A stretch of DNA of 64,000 nt from Clostridium beijerinckii (GCF_036699995.1 NZ_CP144906.1:2247001-2311000); one strand, 5' to 3'. Counted from the first letter of the stretch, positions 26,747-35,877 are shown. Numbers and translations are program-made. The notes: generated by a model from the letters alone, not told the origin.

Positions 26747-27430
26747 ATGGATTTACAAGATTTCAGAACAGAAATGGAAGATTCATTAACCTGGCGAAAA
26801 TTAGAGTATATGTCATTAAGGAATTTATTAAAAGACCAAAATGATAATATACCAATTATAAAGACTCTTGTAGTAATGTTATATGCTCATTTTGAAGGCT
26901 TTTTTAAGGATTGTTTAGAACTATACATTCAGTTTTTAAATTCAACAGATAAAGAATTAAACCAATATACAGAATATATTGTAGCTGCTTCATTGCACAA
27001 AATGTTTAATTCTTATGAAGATACAAATAGAAAATGTAAGATTTTCAAAAATGAAGCACCAGCTGAGGATTATTTGCATAGATTTTATCGAAGAAAAGAG
27101 ATCACATCATTGTTTACACAAAATTTTCTTCAACAAAAAATTAAAATAACAAATGATCTAATAAATACAAAATCAAATTTGATGTACGATGTTTTGCAAG
27201 AAAATTTTTACAAGTTTGGCCTGGATTTTCATAGATTTGATGATAAAAGTACGATAATCAATAAGTTGGTAAATCTAAGGAATAATGTTGCTCATGGTTC
27301 ACAAAAACAACCTATTGACTTTACTGAGTTTGAAAAAATTGAGTCAAATATTTTTGAAATAATGGAGCAACTAATAATTTATTTATATGATGAAGCTAAA
27401 GATGGCAAGTATTATAAAGAAACTAGTTAA
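26747..27430 (+). CDS. MAE_28990/MAE_18760-like HEPN nuclease
   Basis: A 227-residue helical protein. The central VMLYAHFEGFFKDCLELYI and the C-terminal VNLRNNVAHGSQ contain the HEPN RX4H catalytic pair (R178, H183), a typical layout for this HEPN family. It should act as an RNase controlled by the DUF262 partner encoded immediately upstream. The pair occupies one segment of the array with its own upstream small genes. Only about 67 bases separate it from the next array element. Confidence 0.82.
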   Translation: MDLQDFRTEMEDSLTWRKLEYMSLRNLLKDQNDNIPIIKTLVVMLYAHFEGFFKDCLELYIQFLNSTDKELNQYTEYIVAASLHKMFNSYEDTNRKCKIFKNEAPAEDYLHRFYRRKEITSLFTQNFLQQKIKITNDLINTKSNLMYDVLQENFYKFGLDFHRFDDKSTIINKLVNLRNNVAHGSQKQPIDFTEFEKIESNIFEIMEQLIIYLYDEAKDGKYYKETS

Positions 27431-27497
27431 AAATGAAGAAAGTATTTCAGAATTATTATTTGCTGGAATGCTTTCTTCATATCTTACCTAAAAAATT

Positions 27498-27539
27498 AGC
27501 AATTTCAGCCCTTCGTACTTCAGAATCACCCCCGGGGGT
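27498..27539 (+). repeat. array element 3, left half (interrupted by an IS)
   Basis: The left 42 bases of an element: AGCAATTTCAG, CCCTTCGTACTTCAGAA and TCACCCCCGGGGGT. The right 41 bases are at 29128-29168. Removing the 10-base target duplication gives 42+41-10 = 73 bases, exactly one element. Confidence 0.88.
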
Positions 27540-29127
27540 CAATGTCATAAACTTAAGCTTGGATAAATTGGAAAATGTAATAATAAATATTCAGAAAATA
27601 CGGTTTTAAAGGAAATTCCTCTATAATCAATAATACATTACTAAGTATTTATGGAGGAATTTTTTATGGCTAAAATTAATAATTTTAAAGAAGGAATAAA
27701 AAGATCAAATCAAGTTATAAATGATATAATGTTTTTATATAAATTCAGAGTTATAGAAACTTATTTTACAAGGATGGGAAGAAGTAAAATGAAATTTAAT
27801 GACATAATATTATTTATATTAAATTTTGTGAAAAGAAGCTTGCAAATTGAATTGGACGACTTCTTTAATAAAGTGCATAAAAATGATATAAGAATAACTA
27901 AACAAGCATTTTCAAAAGCTCGCCGAAAGGTTTCGCCTAAGGCTTTTATACATCTATTAAACGAGGTAAATAAGTGGTTCTATAATGATACTCCTTTTAA
28001 CAAATATCGTGGATATAGACTCTTAGCAATTGATGGAACGGTTTTACAAATACATGATAGTGAAACTCTAAGAAATGTATTTGGCTATATTGAAAATCAA
28101 AATTCTGAAGTTGCACGTGCACGAGCTTCAGCATTATATGATATAGAAAATGATATGATAATAGCTTCTAAACTAGGTCATTACAGAACTGGAGAAAGAG
28201 AAATTGCTGAAGAGTTAATAAATGAAATGTGTGAAATAGGTACATATGATGATTTAATCTTGTTTGATAGAGGTATCCATCGCATGATTTTATAAAGTTT
28301 ATTGAATCCAAAAAAATCAAATATTTAATGAGAGTAAGTACTGGATTTTTTAAGGTTGTTGTTAATGCTCCAAATGCTGATCAAATTATAGATGTTTCTT
28401 ATAAAGGTCATACCTTAAAGATGAGAGTACTAAAATTCAATCTAGATTCTGGTATTGTTGAAACTTTAATAACTACTATATTTGATGAAGGCTTTTCAGT
28501 AGCGGATTTTAAAGAGCTTTATTTTAGAAGATGGGGAATTGAGGTTAAATATAATGAAATAAAAAACAAGTTGCAAATTGAGAATTTTACAGGTGAAACA
28601 CCGATCGCGATAGAGCAAGATTTTTATGCAACAATGTATTTAGCTAATATGGTTGCATTAGCAAAAAAAGATGCTAATCAAGTAATTGAAGAAGAATACA
28701 AAGAAAAAGGGTTGAAGTATGAGTATAAAGTTAATACTAATGTCTTAATTGGCAAACTTAAAGATACGCTAATTACTATGATAGCTACAAATAATCCTTG
28801 GAAACGTTCAAGGATGCTAAAATATATTGAAAAAGAAATCGAAAGGAATGCAATTCCTGTTAGACCTGATAGGAAATTTGAGAGAAAAAATCATAAATGT
28901 ACTCAAATGGTAAATAGAATGAATAAGAAACGAGCTTTATAAAATACAATTATATATTTTTATGGAAAAACTTTCATTAAACATTGTGAAGGTTTATTTC
29001 TCGTACCCAAAATTAGAAATTTAATATTATCAATAACAGTAATCATGAAAAAAAAATCCATATTTCTATAGAGTTGATTTCAGAATTATATTTTGTAAAA
29101 ATATTGAATCATAGGTTTATGACATTG
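27540..29127 (+). mobile_element. IS231-like (IS4 family) insertion sequence
   Basis: The 1588-base element is bounded by inverted repeats CAATGTCATAAACTTAAG (left) and, inverted from the right, CAATGTCATAAACCTATG. The flanking direct repeat is CCCCGGGGGT (27530-27539) and CCCCTGGGGT (29128-29137), 10 bases with one difference. End sequence, transposase type and duplication length fit the IS231 group, some of whose members are known to favour G3N5C3-like palindromic targets. It lies exactly in the central palindrome of array element 3. Confidence 0.9.
27666..28942 (+). pseudogene. frameshifted IS231/IS4-type transposase
   Basis: Two adjacent frames make one transposase. The first (to 28295) holds LLAIDGTVLQIHDSE with the first catalytic Asp and ends in ILFDRGIHRMIL. 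The second (from about 28300) continues FIKFIESKKIKYLMRVSTG and contains YFRRWGIEVKYNEIKNKLQ, the YREK-like signature with the catalytic Glu. Adding one T in GGTAT near 28273 restores the expected FDRGYPSHDF. So a single-base deletion interrupts the gene. Programmed frameshifting is less likely because there is no slippery run at the site. RBS GGAGGA precedes ATG 27666. Confidence 0.88.
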
Positions 29128-29168
29128 CCCCTGGGGTGTTTGTGAGGGAAGAATGACTGAACTTGCTA
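29128..29168 (+). repeat. array element 3, right half
   Basis: Continues the interrupted element: CCCCTGGGGTGTTTGTG, AGGGAAGAATGA, CTGAACTTGCTA. Its last bases run straight into a serine resolvase reading frame. Confidence 0.88.
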
Positions 29169-29479
29169 CACGTGGAAGACATCAAGGCGATTTAATGGGA
29201 AAGGTTGTTGCAGATGTAGTGTTACAGTTACTATCGTTTGCAGCTCAGAAAGAATATGAAAGCATCCATATACGCCAAGCTCAGGGTATTGCAGCTGCAC
29301 GTGCTAAAGGTGTGAGATTTGGCCGACCTATCAAAACACCTCCTGAAAACTTTGGAAATTTGATTAAGCAATGGGAACACGGAGAGCTACAGTTTAAGGC
29401 TTTATTAGAGAAAACAGAGCTAAAGAAAGCTACATTTTATAGACGTTTGAGAGAACATCGAGTAATGAAAAAGAGGTAG
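29153..29479 (+). pseudogene. C-terminal fragment of a serine resolvase
   Basis: From about codon 4 the frame reads LATRGRHQGDLMGK, then VVLQLLSFAAQKEYESIHIR and GIAAARAKGVRFGRP. It matches Tn3-type resolvases from the end of the catalytic domain, through the E helix, to a C-terminal HTH (ATFYRRLREH). The catalytic N-terminal 100 residues with the Ser are missing. The first five codons (MTELA) come from the array element, so its border cuts the resolvase precisely. It cannot catalyse recombination. It may be a relic of the transposon that once carried this DNA. Confidence 0.85.
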
Positions 29480-29491
29480 TTCTCTATCAGA

Positions 29492-29666
29492 AAGTGTACA
29501 TTTTGCAATAAGTCATATTTCATAAAAATCTCACCTATTCACTATCAATTTTATATTTGACAGTGAATAGGTGAAATTTTTGCGTTTTTGGAAGGTTTTT
29601 ATTGTATAAATTTAGGTAAATGTTATAATAATATCATTACTTTAGCTACTATCAAAATGTACACTT
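29492..29666. repeat. 14 bp inverted repeat flanking a strong hairpin
   Basis: AAGTGTACATTTTG (29492-29505) and CAAAATGTACACTT (29653-29666) are perfect reverse complements. Between them a terminator-type hairpin pairs TCACCTATTCACT (about 29530-29542) with AGTGAATAGGTGA (29562-29574), followed by AATTTTT. The whole looks like a very small mobile element or the end of a transposon next to the resolvase remnant. Confidence 0.6.
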
Positions 29667-29704
29667 GTTGGGAGTTGCTATAGAAAAAAAGGGAAGGGGA
29701 AATA

Positions 29705-30380
29705 ATGATGAAAAAACTAAAATTAAGAATACTACTAAGCAGTTTATTAGTTTATAGCTTCAATAACAGTAATAAGCCCAGTTGATGCAAGTGCATCAGA
29801 ATGGAAACAAGATTCTATAGGTTGGAAGTGGTATAAAGACGATGGTAATTATGCAATAGGATGGCAACAGATAGAGGGTAATTGGTATTATTTTTATGCG
29901 AATGGATATATGGCTTATGATGCTGTCATTGTTGATACTAATGATACCTATAGTCATTTAATATCAAATGGACAGATGAAGCAGTCTGCAACACTATCAA
30001 GCAGACAAAGCTTGGAAAACTTCTATAGTGCAAATGGTTGACACTATTCATTTACAGGACATTTTATGATAGAGCCTACATGGGTAAATACAATTGATGA
30101 ATGGAATAAAGCGAATAATACTTCTACAAATGCATCAACAAAAAAAACAGATACTAGCAAAGTGTTCAGCAGTGGAATGATTTTAAAAGAAGCAAAATTA
30201 AAAATAGATTCAGCAATAGCAGGAATAAAAGTACTTGGAGAAACTGTTGAAGAAAATATGGACTATATAAATCAATTATGTAAGTCAATGGGTACTACAT
30301 ATGATGAAGTAAAGAGTTTTCAATTAGGTGCTAATGATGAAGCTAATAATAAAAATTACCAAGATGCATTTAAGAATTAA
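29705..30380 (+). pseudogene. broken secreted protein with cell-wall-binding repeats
   Basis: ATG 29705 starts a signal peptide (MKKLKLRILLSSLLV). A frameshift near 29757 is needed to continue into SPVDASASEWKQDSIGWKW and GWQQIEGNWYYFYANGYMA, which are choline-binding or glucan-binding type repeats. An in-frame TGA at 30039 precedes a last part (to 30380) with helical sequence. Thus one frameshift and one stop break the gene. It resembles secreted clostridial amidases or binding proteins that have lost their catalytic domain. A further short remnant lies just downstream (about 30415-30497). Confidence 0.7.
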
Positions 30381-30516
30381 AATACTTTTACTTTAATTAT
30401 ATTAGAAGTAATAAATATAAGAACAAATCATGGAGAGATAACTTCTACAGCAGGTGATGGATCACTAGCAAAAAATATTCAAGAAAACAGCAAATAAAAA
30501 ATAAACTAACAATATA

Positions 30517-30729
30517 GAGTACTCTCGGAAACTAATGAATGAATATAAAATTTTATGAAAAATCCTAATTAATGTGTTAATAATGGTTCTAATAAAATCT
30601 TTATTGATTAATAAAGATTTTTATGCAGAAAAAGTTTAAAAGTATTCATAAATATTGGGGGTAATTCAGGAAAGTATAAATAACTAAAAGAGAGTAAATT
30701 CGGACGTTATAGAGTTTCCGAGAGTACTC
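30517..30729. repeat. 17 bp inverted repeat around a hairpin, upstream of a secreted protein gene
   Basis: GAGTACTCTCGGAAACT (30517-30533) is the perfect reverse complement of AGTTTCCGAGAGTACTC (30713-30729). In between are AATCTTTATTGATTAATAAAGATT, itself a terminator-type hairpin, and an A-rich leader. It may be a small mobile element or a regulatory inversion region. No recombinase gene lies next to it. Confidence 0.65.
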
Positions 30730-30755
30730 AATATAGGTTTAGGGGGAATAAAAAA

Positions 30756-32030
30756 ATGAGCAAAAAAATAAGAACATTAGTAATGATATTAATACTTGCA
30801 ACTATGACATCTACAGGAGCATTTGCAGATACAAATACTGTTAACACAACATATGATTCACATAATGAAGCAATTGCACTACAAGAAGATTCATTTGTAT
30901 ATGTTCGTGACAGTAATAATAACCCAGTAATAAAAACATTATCACCAGTAGGTGACGGTACAAGACTATATAACTCTAAATTAGGCAAATCAACTCTATC
31001 TGTTAATAACGTAGTAGGGGCAGGAAGAGAAGACCATAAAACAATGTTATGGGCAAAAGGACCCGTAACAGTGAATTTTAGCGGAACAAACGGACGTTAT
31101 ATATTTCAATATGATAAATTAATGTATAGGGTATCTGGAGGTAGAGTTGTATTCATAAGACCTCAAATGGATAATCTGGGATATATAAGTGGAGCACGTG
31201 AAAAGGATTATCTAAAAGAGTTACCATTTCAAGCTGATTATCAAACAGATAAGGCAATTACATTAACTGAACCAGGCTTATACAAAATAACCGATAGTTC
31301 TTATGGTGAAGGAGGCAATGAGTGTCTTTTATACGTTGGAAACAATGATGAGAACTTAAACTTAGCAGAAGCAAAAATTGAAAATGCAGTACCAACTTCA
31401 TTAGTGGTACAAGCAATTGGTAAAACAGCATCATTACCAGCATACAATATTAATGGAGAAAACTATATCAGAACTGAAGACTTAGCTACTATATTGTATA
31501 AAACAACAAGACAATTTAATAAAACAGCAAACTATGCTAAAACAACTAACAATAATATTGTAACAGGCAGTATATATACACCAAACGGTAGTGAATTAAA
31601 AGCATTACCATCTGAAAATGCAGTAGCAACACCATATACAGAAACATTCATGTTAAATAATGTAAAGGTACAACCATCAATATACACAATCAACAACGAG
31701 CAGTTTATAAGTTTAAGTGATATGAACTCCTTCTTAAACTTAGGATTATCAGTTAATGGTAATGTAGCAACAATGAGCAATGTGACTAATGTAGTTAATG
31801 CAACTGGTAAGATTACAGTTGACGTACTAAATCTAACAGATAAAGACTATGACCCATACGGAGGACCTACAAATTTAATTCCAAGTTATAAGAAACTAAA
31901 CATAAAGGGATTAACAGACGAGCAAATTAAAGAAAAAATAAAGGGATTTGATACAAAAATAATATGTATATATACAGATATATCAGATAAATTAAGGGCT
32001 GAATTAAAACAAAACTATAAAGTAGAATAA
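30756..32030 (+). CDS. secreted protein with copper-amine-oxidase-N-like stalk repeats
   Basis: 424 residues with a clear signal peptide (KKIRTLVMILILATM, cleavage near AFADTN). The C-terminal half has repeats of the stalk type: INGENYIRTEDLATIL and INNEQFISLSDMNSFL, the pattern common in clostridial cell-surface proteins. The N-terminal half is a beta-rich domain I do not recognise. The frame stops at 32030, but the same frame goes on after the TAA for 17 codons (VLITSNEGLEEILDKCK), so the C-terminus may have been shortened by a nonsense change. AGGGGGAATAA precedes the start. It probably acts outside the cell. Confidence 0.75.
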   Translation: MSKKIRTLVMILILATMTSTGAFADTNTVNTTYDSHNEAIALQEDSFVYVRDSNNNPVIKTLSPVGDGTRLYNSKLGKSTLSVNNVVGAGREDHKTMLWAKGPVTVNFSGTNGRYIFQYDKLMYRVSGGRVVFIRPQMDNLGYISGAREKDYLKELPFQADYQTDKAITLTEPGLYKITDSSYGEGGNECLLYVGNNDENLNLAEAKIENAVPTSLVVQAIGKTASLPAYNINGENYIRTEDLATILYKTTRQFNKTANYAKTTNNNIVTGSIYTPNGSELKALPSENAVATPYTETFMLNNVKVQPSIYTINNEQFISLSDMNSFLNLGLSVNGNVATMSNVTNVVNATGKITVDVLNLTDKDYDPYGGPTNLIPSYKKLNIKGLTDEQIKEKIKGFDTKIICIYTDISDKLRAELKQNYKVE

Positions 32031-32095
32031 GTACTTATTACAAGTAACGAAGGACTGGAAGAAATACTTGATAAATGTAAATAAGACCTTAAATT

Positions 32096-32134
32096 AAAAA
32101 ATAGCACTGGCTTGAATAGGTTAGTGCTATTTTT
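32096..32134 (+). terminator. intrinsic terminator after the secreted protein gene
   Basis: AAAAATAGCACT (32096-32107) pairs with AGTGCTATTTTT (32122-32133). Confidence 0.8.
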
Positions 32135-32253
32135 ATACTTATTAATATAAAAATTTGACACCTCTTAGTGAAGAATGGCTTCTATATTGAATTATATGTT
32201 AATTAAACATATAAGGTAATGTTGATACAGTATGATTAAAGAGGTGGCCATAC

Positions 32254-32499
32254 ATGAAAATCAAAGATTCAGATATAATAGATTATAAGCTTATTGGAAA
32301 TCGAATAAAGCAAAAAAGGTTAGCTGAAATTAGTGTTATACTAGAAACTCCATTAGAATACTTTATTGTTGGAACGATTATTCGTGGAGAAGATTATAAA
32401 ACAAATGAGTTTATAAGGGTATTTGATAGTTTGACTTCAGCAGAAAGAGATTTTATATGTAACATGGCAGAGCAAATCAAATCATTACGAATTAAATAA
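32254..32499 (+). pseudogene. XRE-family regulator with its DNA-binding core deleted
   Basis: 81 residues. The start DYKLIGNRIKQKR is the first helix of an XRE/Cro repressor. It is joined directly to LAEISVILETPLEYFIVGT, which normally follows the fifth helix. The roughly 30 residues that make up the turn and recognition helix are missing, in frame. The C-terminal part (SLTSAERDFICNMAEQIKSL) is typical. AGAGGTGG precedes the start. The product could still dimerise but should not bind DNA. Confidence 0.7.
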
Positions 32500-32585
32500 T
32501 AAAATAGTTTTTATAGATTTATCTTGCATTATTAAAATTTTGCGTTATCATATCCACAGTTAAGAATGAAAGGTGATTGATAACA

Positions 32586-32885
32586 ATGTTTGATAAAGAG
32601 AGATACATCACAAGAGGAATAAAGGGACAAATAAATCCACTTATATACTTAATACTATGGGAAATGCTAGATGAAATGGACGTGGAGGAAAAGGATTATT
32701 TGCAAGCCTTTGATTTAAAGCTAAGTGATGAAGAGGAAGGCTTACAAGAAATAATTCATTCACAGGAACAGCCACAATACAAAAATACTATGAAATTCTA
32801 TACGAACTTTGGAGTGACAGCAAAGGTTTATATTATTGATACTGGTGATGGAAATGCAACGATGATGTTGGCAGGCGAATTTTAA
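32586..32885 (+). CDS. DUF960 family protein
   Basis: A 99-residue protein with the family pattern MFDKERYITRGI, LILWEMLDEM and a C-terminal TAKVYIIDTGDGNATMMLA. DUF960 proteins are common on clostridial and lactic-acid-bacterial plasmids and phages; function unknown. AAGGTGA lies 10 bases before ATG 32586; an earlier TTG at 32577 is not preferred. It follows the damaged XRE gene, consistent with a piece of mobile-element DNA. Confidence 0.8.
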   Translation: MFDKERYITRGIKGQINPLIYLILWEMLDEMDVEEKDYLQAFDLKLSDEEEGLQEIIHSQEQPQYKNTMKFYTNFGVTAKVYIIDTGDGNATMMLAGEF

Positions 32886-33080
32886 TTAAAAAATATAATA
32901 GAGCAATTTAGGAATACCTTAATTTTTAGGGTGTTCTTTTTTGTTATTGTATAGGAAAGTATAAAAATCTCGCCCGCTGAAAGCGCGTGTAGACTTGCAT
33001 TAGGAAAATATATGTGGTAAATTGATTGCAACGACCTCTGAGGTCTAAAGATTACCAGATACAAGTTAGCTGATTAAATT

Positions 33081-33154
33081 AGCAACTTCAGCCCTTCGGA
33101 CTTCAGAAGCAACCACAGGGGGTATTTGTGAGGGAAGAATGACTGAACTTGTTA
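33081..33154 (+). repeat. array element 4 (74 bp)
   Basis: AGCAACTTCAG to CTGAACTTGTTA with an altered centre (AACCACAGGGGG instead of ACCCCCGGGGG), so the left half of the inner hairpin is damaged while the outer arms are intact. Confidence 0.88.
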
Positions 33155-33394
33155 TAGTTATGCCTTCACCATTCGGATATGGTAGGAATAAGATACTTAT
33201 AAATTTGATTAGAGAATGTTACACAATAACTTGCATAGTGTACTATAATTATAAAAAATACAATGTATTATAAAGTTGTTATTGGTAGTTTCAGGATATA
33301 GATTGTTATATGCATGGACATAGTTATGTATCATAATGGTAGAAGTTGGTAGTTGTTTGTTTCAATTAATATGTAAATATAGATGGAGGTTTTT

Positions 33395-34219
33395 ATGGAG
33401 TGTGTACATAAAGATGATAATGAAATAAAGGGTGGTATCAGTATTTGGGAGAGTATTATGATACTACTTCTAATAATCGGGCTTCAAGTAATAGGTGGAA
33501 TTTTTATAGCTATGTTAATGGGTATTCTTAATATTGCAAGTGGAATTAAAATTTTAGACAATACTTATGCATCTGCTATTGGCAATATGATAGCGTATAT
33601 TATTATATATAAGAGTTTATTAAAGAAAAATAAGTTTGACATAAAATTAAAATGTAGGTTTGATATAAAAATTACCATTTATTGTTTATTTATTTTAATT
33701 GGGTATATTTTAACATATGATAATACAATTAGTTTGATAGTACAAAATCTAGTCTCTGAAAGTTGGATTGATGCTGTTTTTACAGAAATGTTACAAACTC
33801 CATTTGCAGCGTTTTGCTCGATGGTATTTATAGCTCCTATTTTTGAAGAGTTATTTATGAGAGGAATAATATTGGAACAATTATCAAGAAGGTATAAGCC
33901 TATTATATCAATAACTGTCTCCGCATTATTATTTGCAATTTTGCACTTAAATGTGATCCAGGGGATTAATGCCTTTTTACTAGGCATAATTTTGGGATTA
34001 GTATATTTAAAAACAAGAAACCTTATTATAACTATTTTATTACATGGTTTGAATAATTTATTCTGTTATATAGTATCATATTTTCCAGAACTATATAAAG
34101 TGGATTTCAGTCCTATTAAGCTAGCAGTTGGAGTTGTTTTGTTAGTTATATCATTGTATATTTTCAAACGGTTTGAAATATCTAGAGAGACTGATAAAAC
34201 AGGAGAAGAAGCTCTTTGA
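33395..34219 (+). CDS. CPBP-family intramembrane metalloprotease
   Basis: A 274-residue membrane protein with about eight hydrophobic segments. The conserved motifs are EELFMRG (E151, E152), FAILHLN and HGLNN, the metal-binding set of the Abi/CPBP family related to Rce1. Bacterial members process peptides or protect against self-made bacteriocins. GGAGGT at 33385-33390 points to ATG 33395, with short spacing; ATG 33383 overlaps that site. It is the only gene in its array segment, preceded by about 230 bases with AT-rich promoter-like sequence. Confidence 0.87.
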   Translation: MECVHKDDNEIKGGISIWESIMILLLIIGLQVIGGIFIAMLMGILNIASGIKILDNTYASAIGNMIAYIIIYKSLLKKNKFDIKLKCRFDIKITIYCLFILIGYILTYDNTISLIVQNLVSESWIDAVFTEMLQTPFAAFCSMVFIAPIFEELFMRGIILEQLSRRYKPIISITVSALLFAILHLNVIQGINAFLLGIILGLVYLKTRNLIITILLHGLNNLFCYIVSYFPELYKVDFSPIKLAVGVVLLVISLYIFKRFEISRETDKTGEEAL

Positions 34220-34259
34220 CAGTTATGTGGAAAGTCATTCAGAGAAGCAATATGGGAAT

Positions 34260-34333
34260 AGCAATTTCAGCCCTTCGTACTTTAGAATCACCCCTCGAGG
34301 GTCTTTGTGAAGGAAGAATGACTGAACTTGCTA
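34260..34333 (+). repeat. array element 5 (74 bp)
   Basis: AGCAATTTCAG to CTGAACTTGCTA. The centre is CACCCCTCGAGGGT, a compensatory variant of the C5G5 palindrome that keeps pairing. It begins 40 bases after the protease stop. Confidence 0.88.
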
Positions 34334-34655
34334 ATAAGTTAAAATTGTAAGGAATATAGCTTTTTGCAACATATTGAAGGAATAATTGAATGAAAAGCAC
34401 ATAAACAGATTAATCAATCTAATTATGTGCTTTTTTGTGCTATAAAAAATTTCTTGAAGAATTTTTTTACAGTATGCAACAAAATTCACCTCGTTTGTAA
34501 GTTATGTTGCGGAAAGGGGGAGAGAAAACGCCTCAACCACTTCGTGACATGTGGAGACAGTGGTTCTACTATATAATTGGAAAAGATTATTTTAGATTAA
34601 TGTAATTTAGGTTATAATAAAGCTAGCAAGACAAAAAAGAAATGGAAGTGATTAA

Positions 34656-34763
34656 ATGGAATCCAAAGCACTACCAATAGGCATAGATAATTTTGAAATG
34701 TTAATAACAAGAGGACATTATTTTATTGATAAAACTTTGCTTATATGGAATGGCTTTTTATAG
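34656..34763 (+). pseudogene. N-terminal fragment of an AAA-ATPase / PD-(D/E)XK protein
   Basis: 35 codons (ALPIGIDNFEMLITRGHYFI then DKTLLI) match the start of the DUF1703-type ATPase family, whose members begin with a short beta hairpin before FIDKT. The full-length gene at 39648 is a relative (YYVDKSEI), but the fragment is closer to the shorter ALPIG subfamily. It stops before Walker A. The remainder of this 560-base segment holds an IS-end-like sequence near 34844 and no other gene. Confidence 0.75.
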
Positions 34764-34893
34764 AAAAGACTGCCTGATAAAAATTAAAGAGTCATAGTTA
34801 TTATTGAGATGATATTTAACTTAAATGAAATGTTTATTTAAAGGGTAGTGTAAAAAATATATGAAAAATCAATTCGACTACCATTTAATGTCT

Positions 34894-34967
34894 AGCAACT
34901 TCAGCCCTTCGGACTTCAGAAGCACCCCTCGAGGGTATTTGTGAGGGAAGAATGAGTGAACTTGCTA
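34894..34967 (+). repeat. array element 6 (74 bp)
   Basis: AGCAACTTCAG to GTGAACTTGCTA with a CACCCCTCGAGGGT centre. The sequence right after it (ATGGGGAATGTAGAAT) is shared with the sequence right after element 1, marking the start of the duplicated fic cassette. Confidence 0.88.
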
Positions 34968-35092
34968 TGGGGAATGTAGAATAGAGAATAGGAGATAATT
35001 TTGAAAAGAGGAAATAATTCTCCACAGGATACCCTTGCAGGGCATCAATTCTTAATTTTCAATTCTCAATTAAAAAAGAGGGTGGTGTAAAA

Positions 35093-35803
35093 ATGCAAAA
35101 CATAGATTATAAAAAATTTCTACAAGTATTACAAGAAACTAAAGGTCTTCATAATTCTTTAAATGAAATATTAAAATATGATTTTATATATCATTCAAAT
35201 AAAATAGAAGGAAGCAATTTTACACCAGAAGCACTACAGCTTTTATTTGAAAAAAATATAGTTCAGGGTACTCATAAATTAGATGATGTTCAAGAAACAG
35301 TAAATTCATTTTATACATTTGATATGGTAATTGATACCTTAGATAAAAAGCTAACTTTAGACATGATAAAGGAATGGCATGGGAGTTTAATGTATAGAAC
35401 AAGTTTGTATGACATGGGACTTGCTGGAATATTTAAAAAATATCAAAATAAAATACTTGGAGCTGATTTTGAAACAGCAAGTCCTTTGGAAGTTGAAGAT
35501 AAGTTGAATATTTTAATAAATAATTTTAACTCACTAGAAAAAGTAACAATTGAGGATATAGCAAGATTTCATTTAGAGTTTGAAGTCATTCATCCATTTC
35601 AAGATGGCAATGGAAGAATAGGACGATTTATATATTTAAAACAGTTACTAGATAATAGATTACCACTAAAATATATGAATGGTGAATCAGCAGATGAATA
35701 TAAAAAGGCATTAGGTGGTTCTTTAAAAGATAATATAAAACCATTAACTCAATATATAGAAAATCAAAAAGATTTTATATTAGAAAATAAGAACATGTTT
35801 TAG
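35093..35803 (+). CDS. Fic-domain AMP transferase
   Basis: 236 residues. The Fic core has HPFQDGNGRIGR starting at His167, with all catalytic and nucleotide-binding residues. The N-terminal helix SNKIEGS (about residues 35-41) matches the (S/T)xxxE(G/N) inhibitory motif of class II Fic proteins, so activity is self-limited. It is expected to AMPylate proteins in the cytoplasm. GAGGGTGG precedes the start. The gene fills the segment between elements 6 and 7 and stops two bases before element 7. A broken copy with the same upstream region is at 24210. Confidence 0.93.
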   Translation: MQNIDYKKFLQVLQETKGLHNSLNEILKYDFIYHSNKIEGSNFTPEALQLLFEKNIVQGTHKLDDVQETVNSFYTFDMVIDTLDKKLTLDMIKEWHGSLMYRTSLYDMGLAGIFKKYQNKILGADFETASPLEVEDKLNILINNFNSLEKVTIEDIARFHLEFEVIHPFQDGNGRIGRFIYLKQLLDNRLPLKYMNGESADEYKKALGGSLKDNIKPLTQYIENQKDFILENKNMF

Positions 35804-35804
35804 C

Positions 35805-35877
35805 AGCAACTTCAGCCCTTCGGACTTCAGAAGCACCCTCGGGGGTATTTGCTAGGGAAGAATGACTGAACTTGTTA
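35805..35877 (+). repeat. array element 7 (73 bp)
   Basis: AGCAACTTCAG to CTGAACTTGTTA. The centre is CACCCTCGGGGGT and the linker TTTGCTAGGGAAG carries one change. It lies immediately after the fic stop codon. Confidence 0.88.

Noticed and set aside
8557..27430. The HepT-like protein and the DUF262-linked HEPN protein as one system
   Set aside because: They are different HEPN families, each with its own partner, and lie 18 kb apart.
28265..28330. Programmed frameshift in the IS231-like transposase
   Set aside because: No slippery heptamer or pseudoknot is seen at the junction, and one missing T explains the break.
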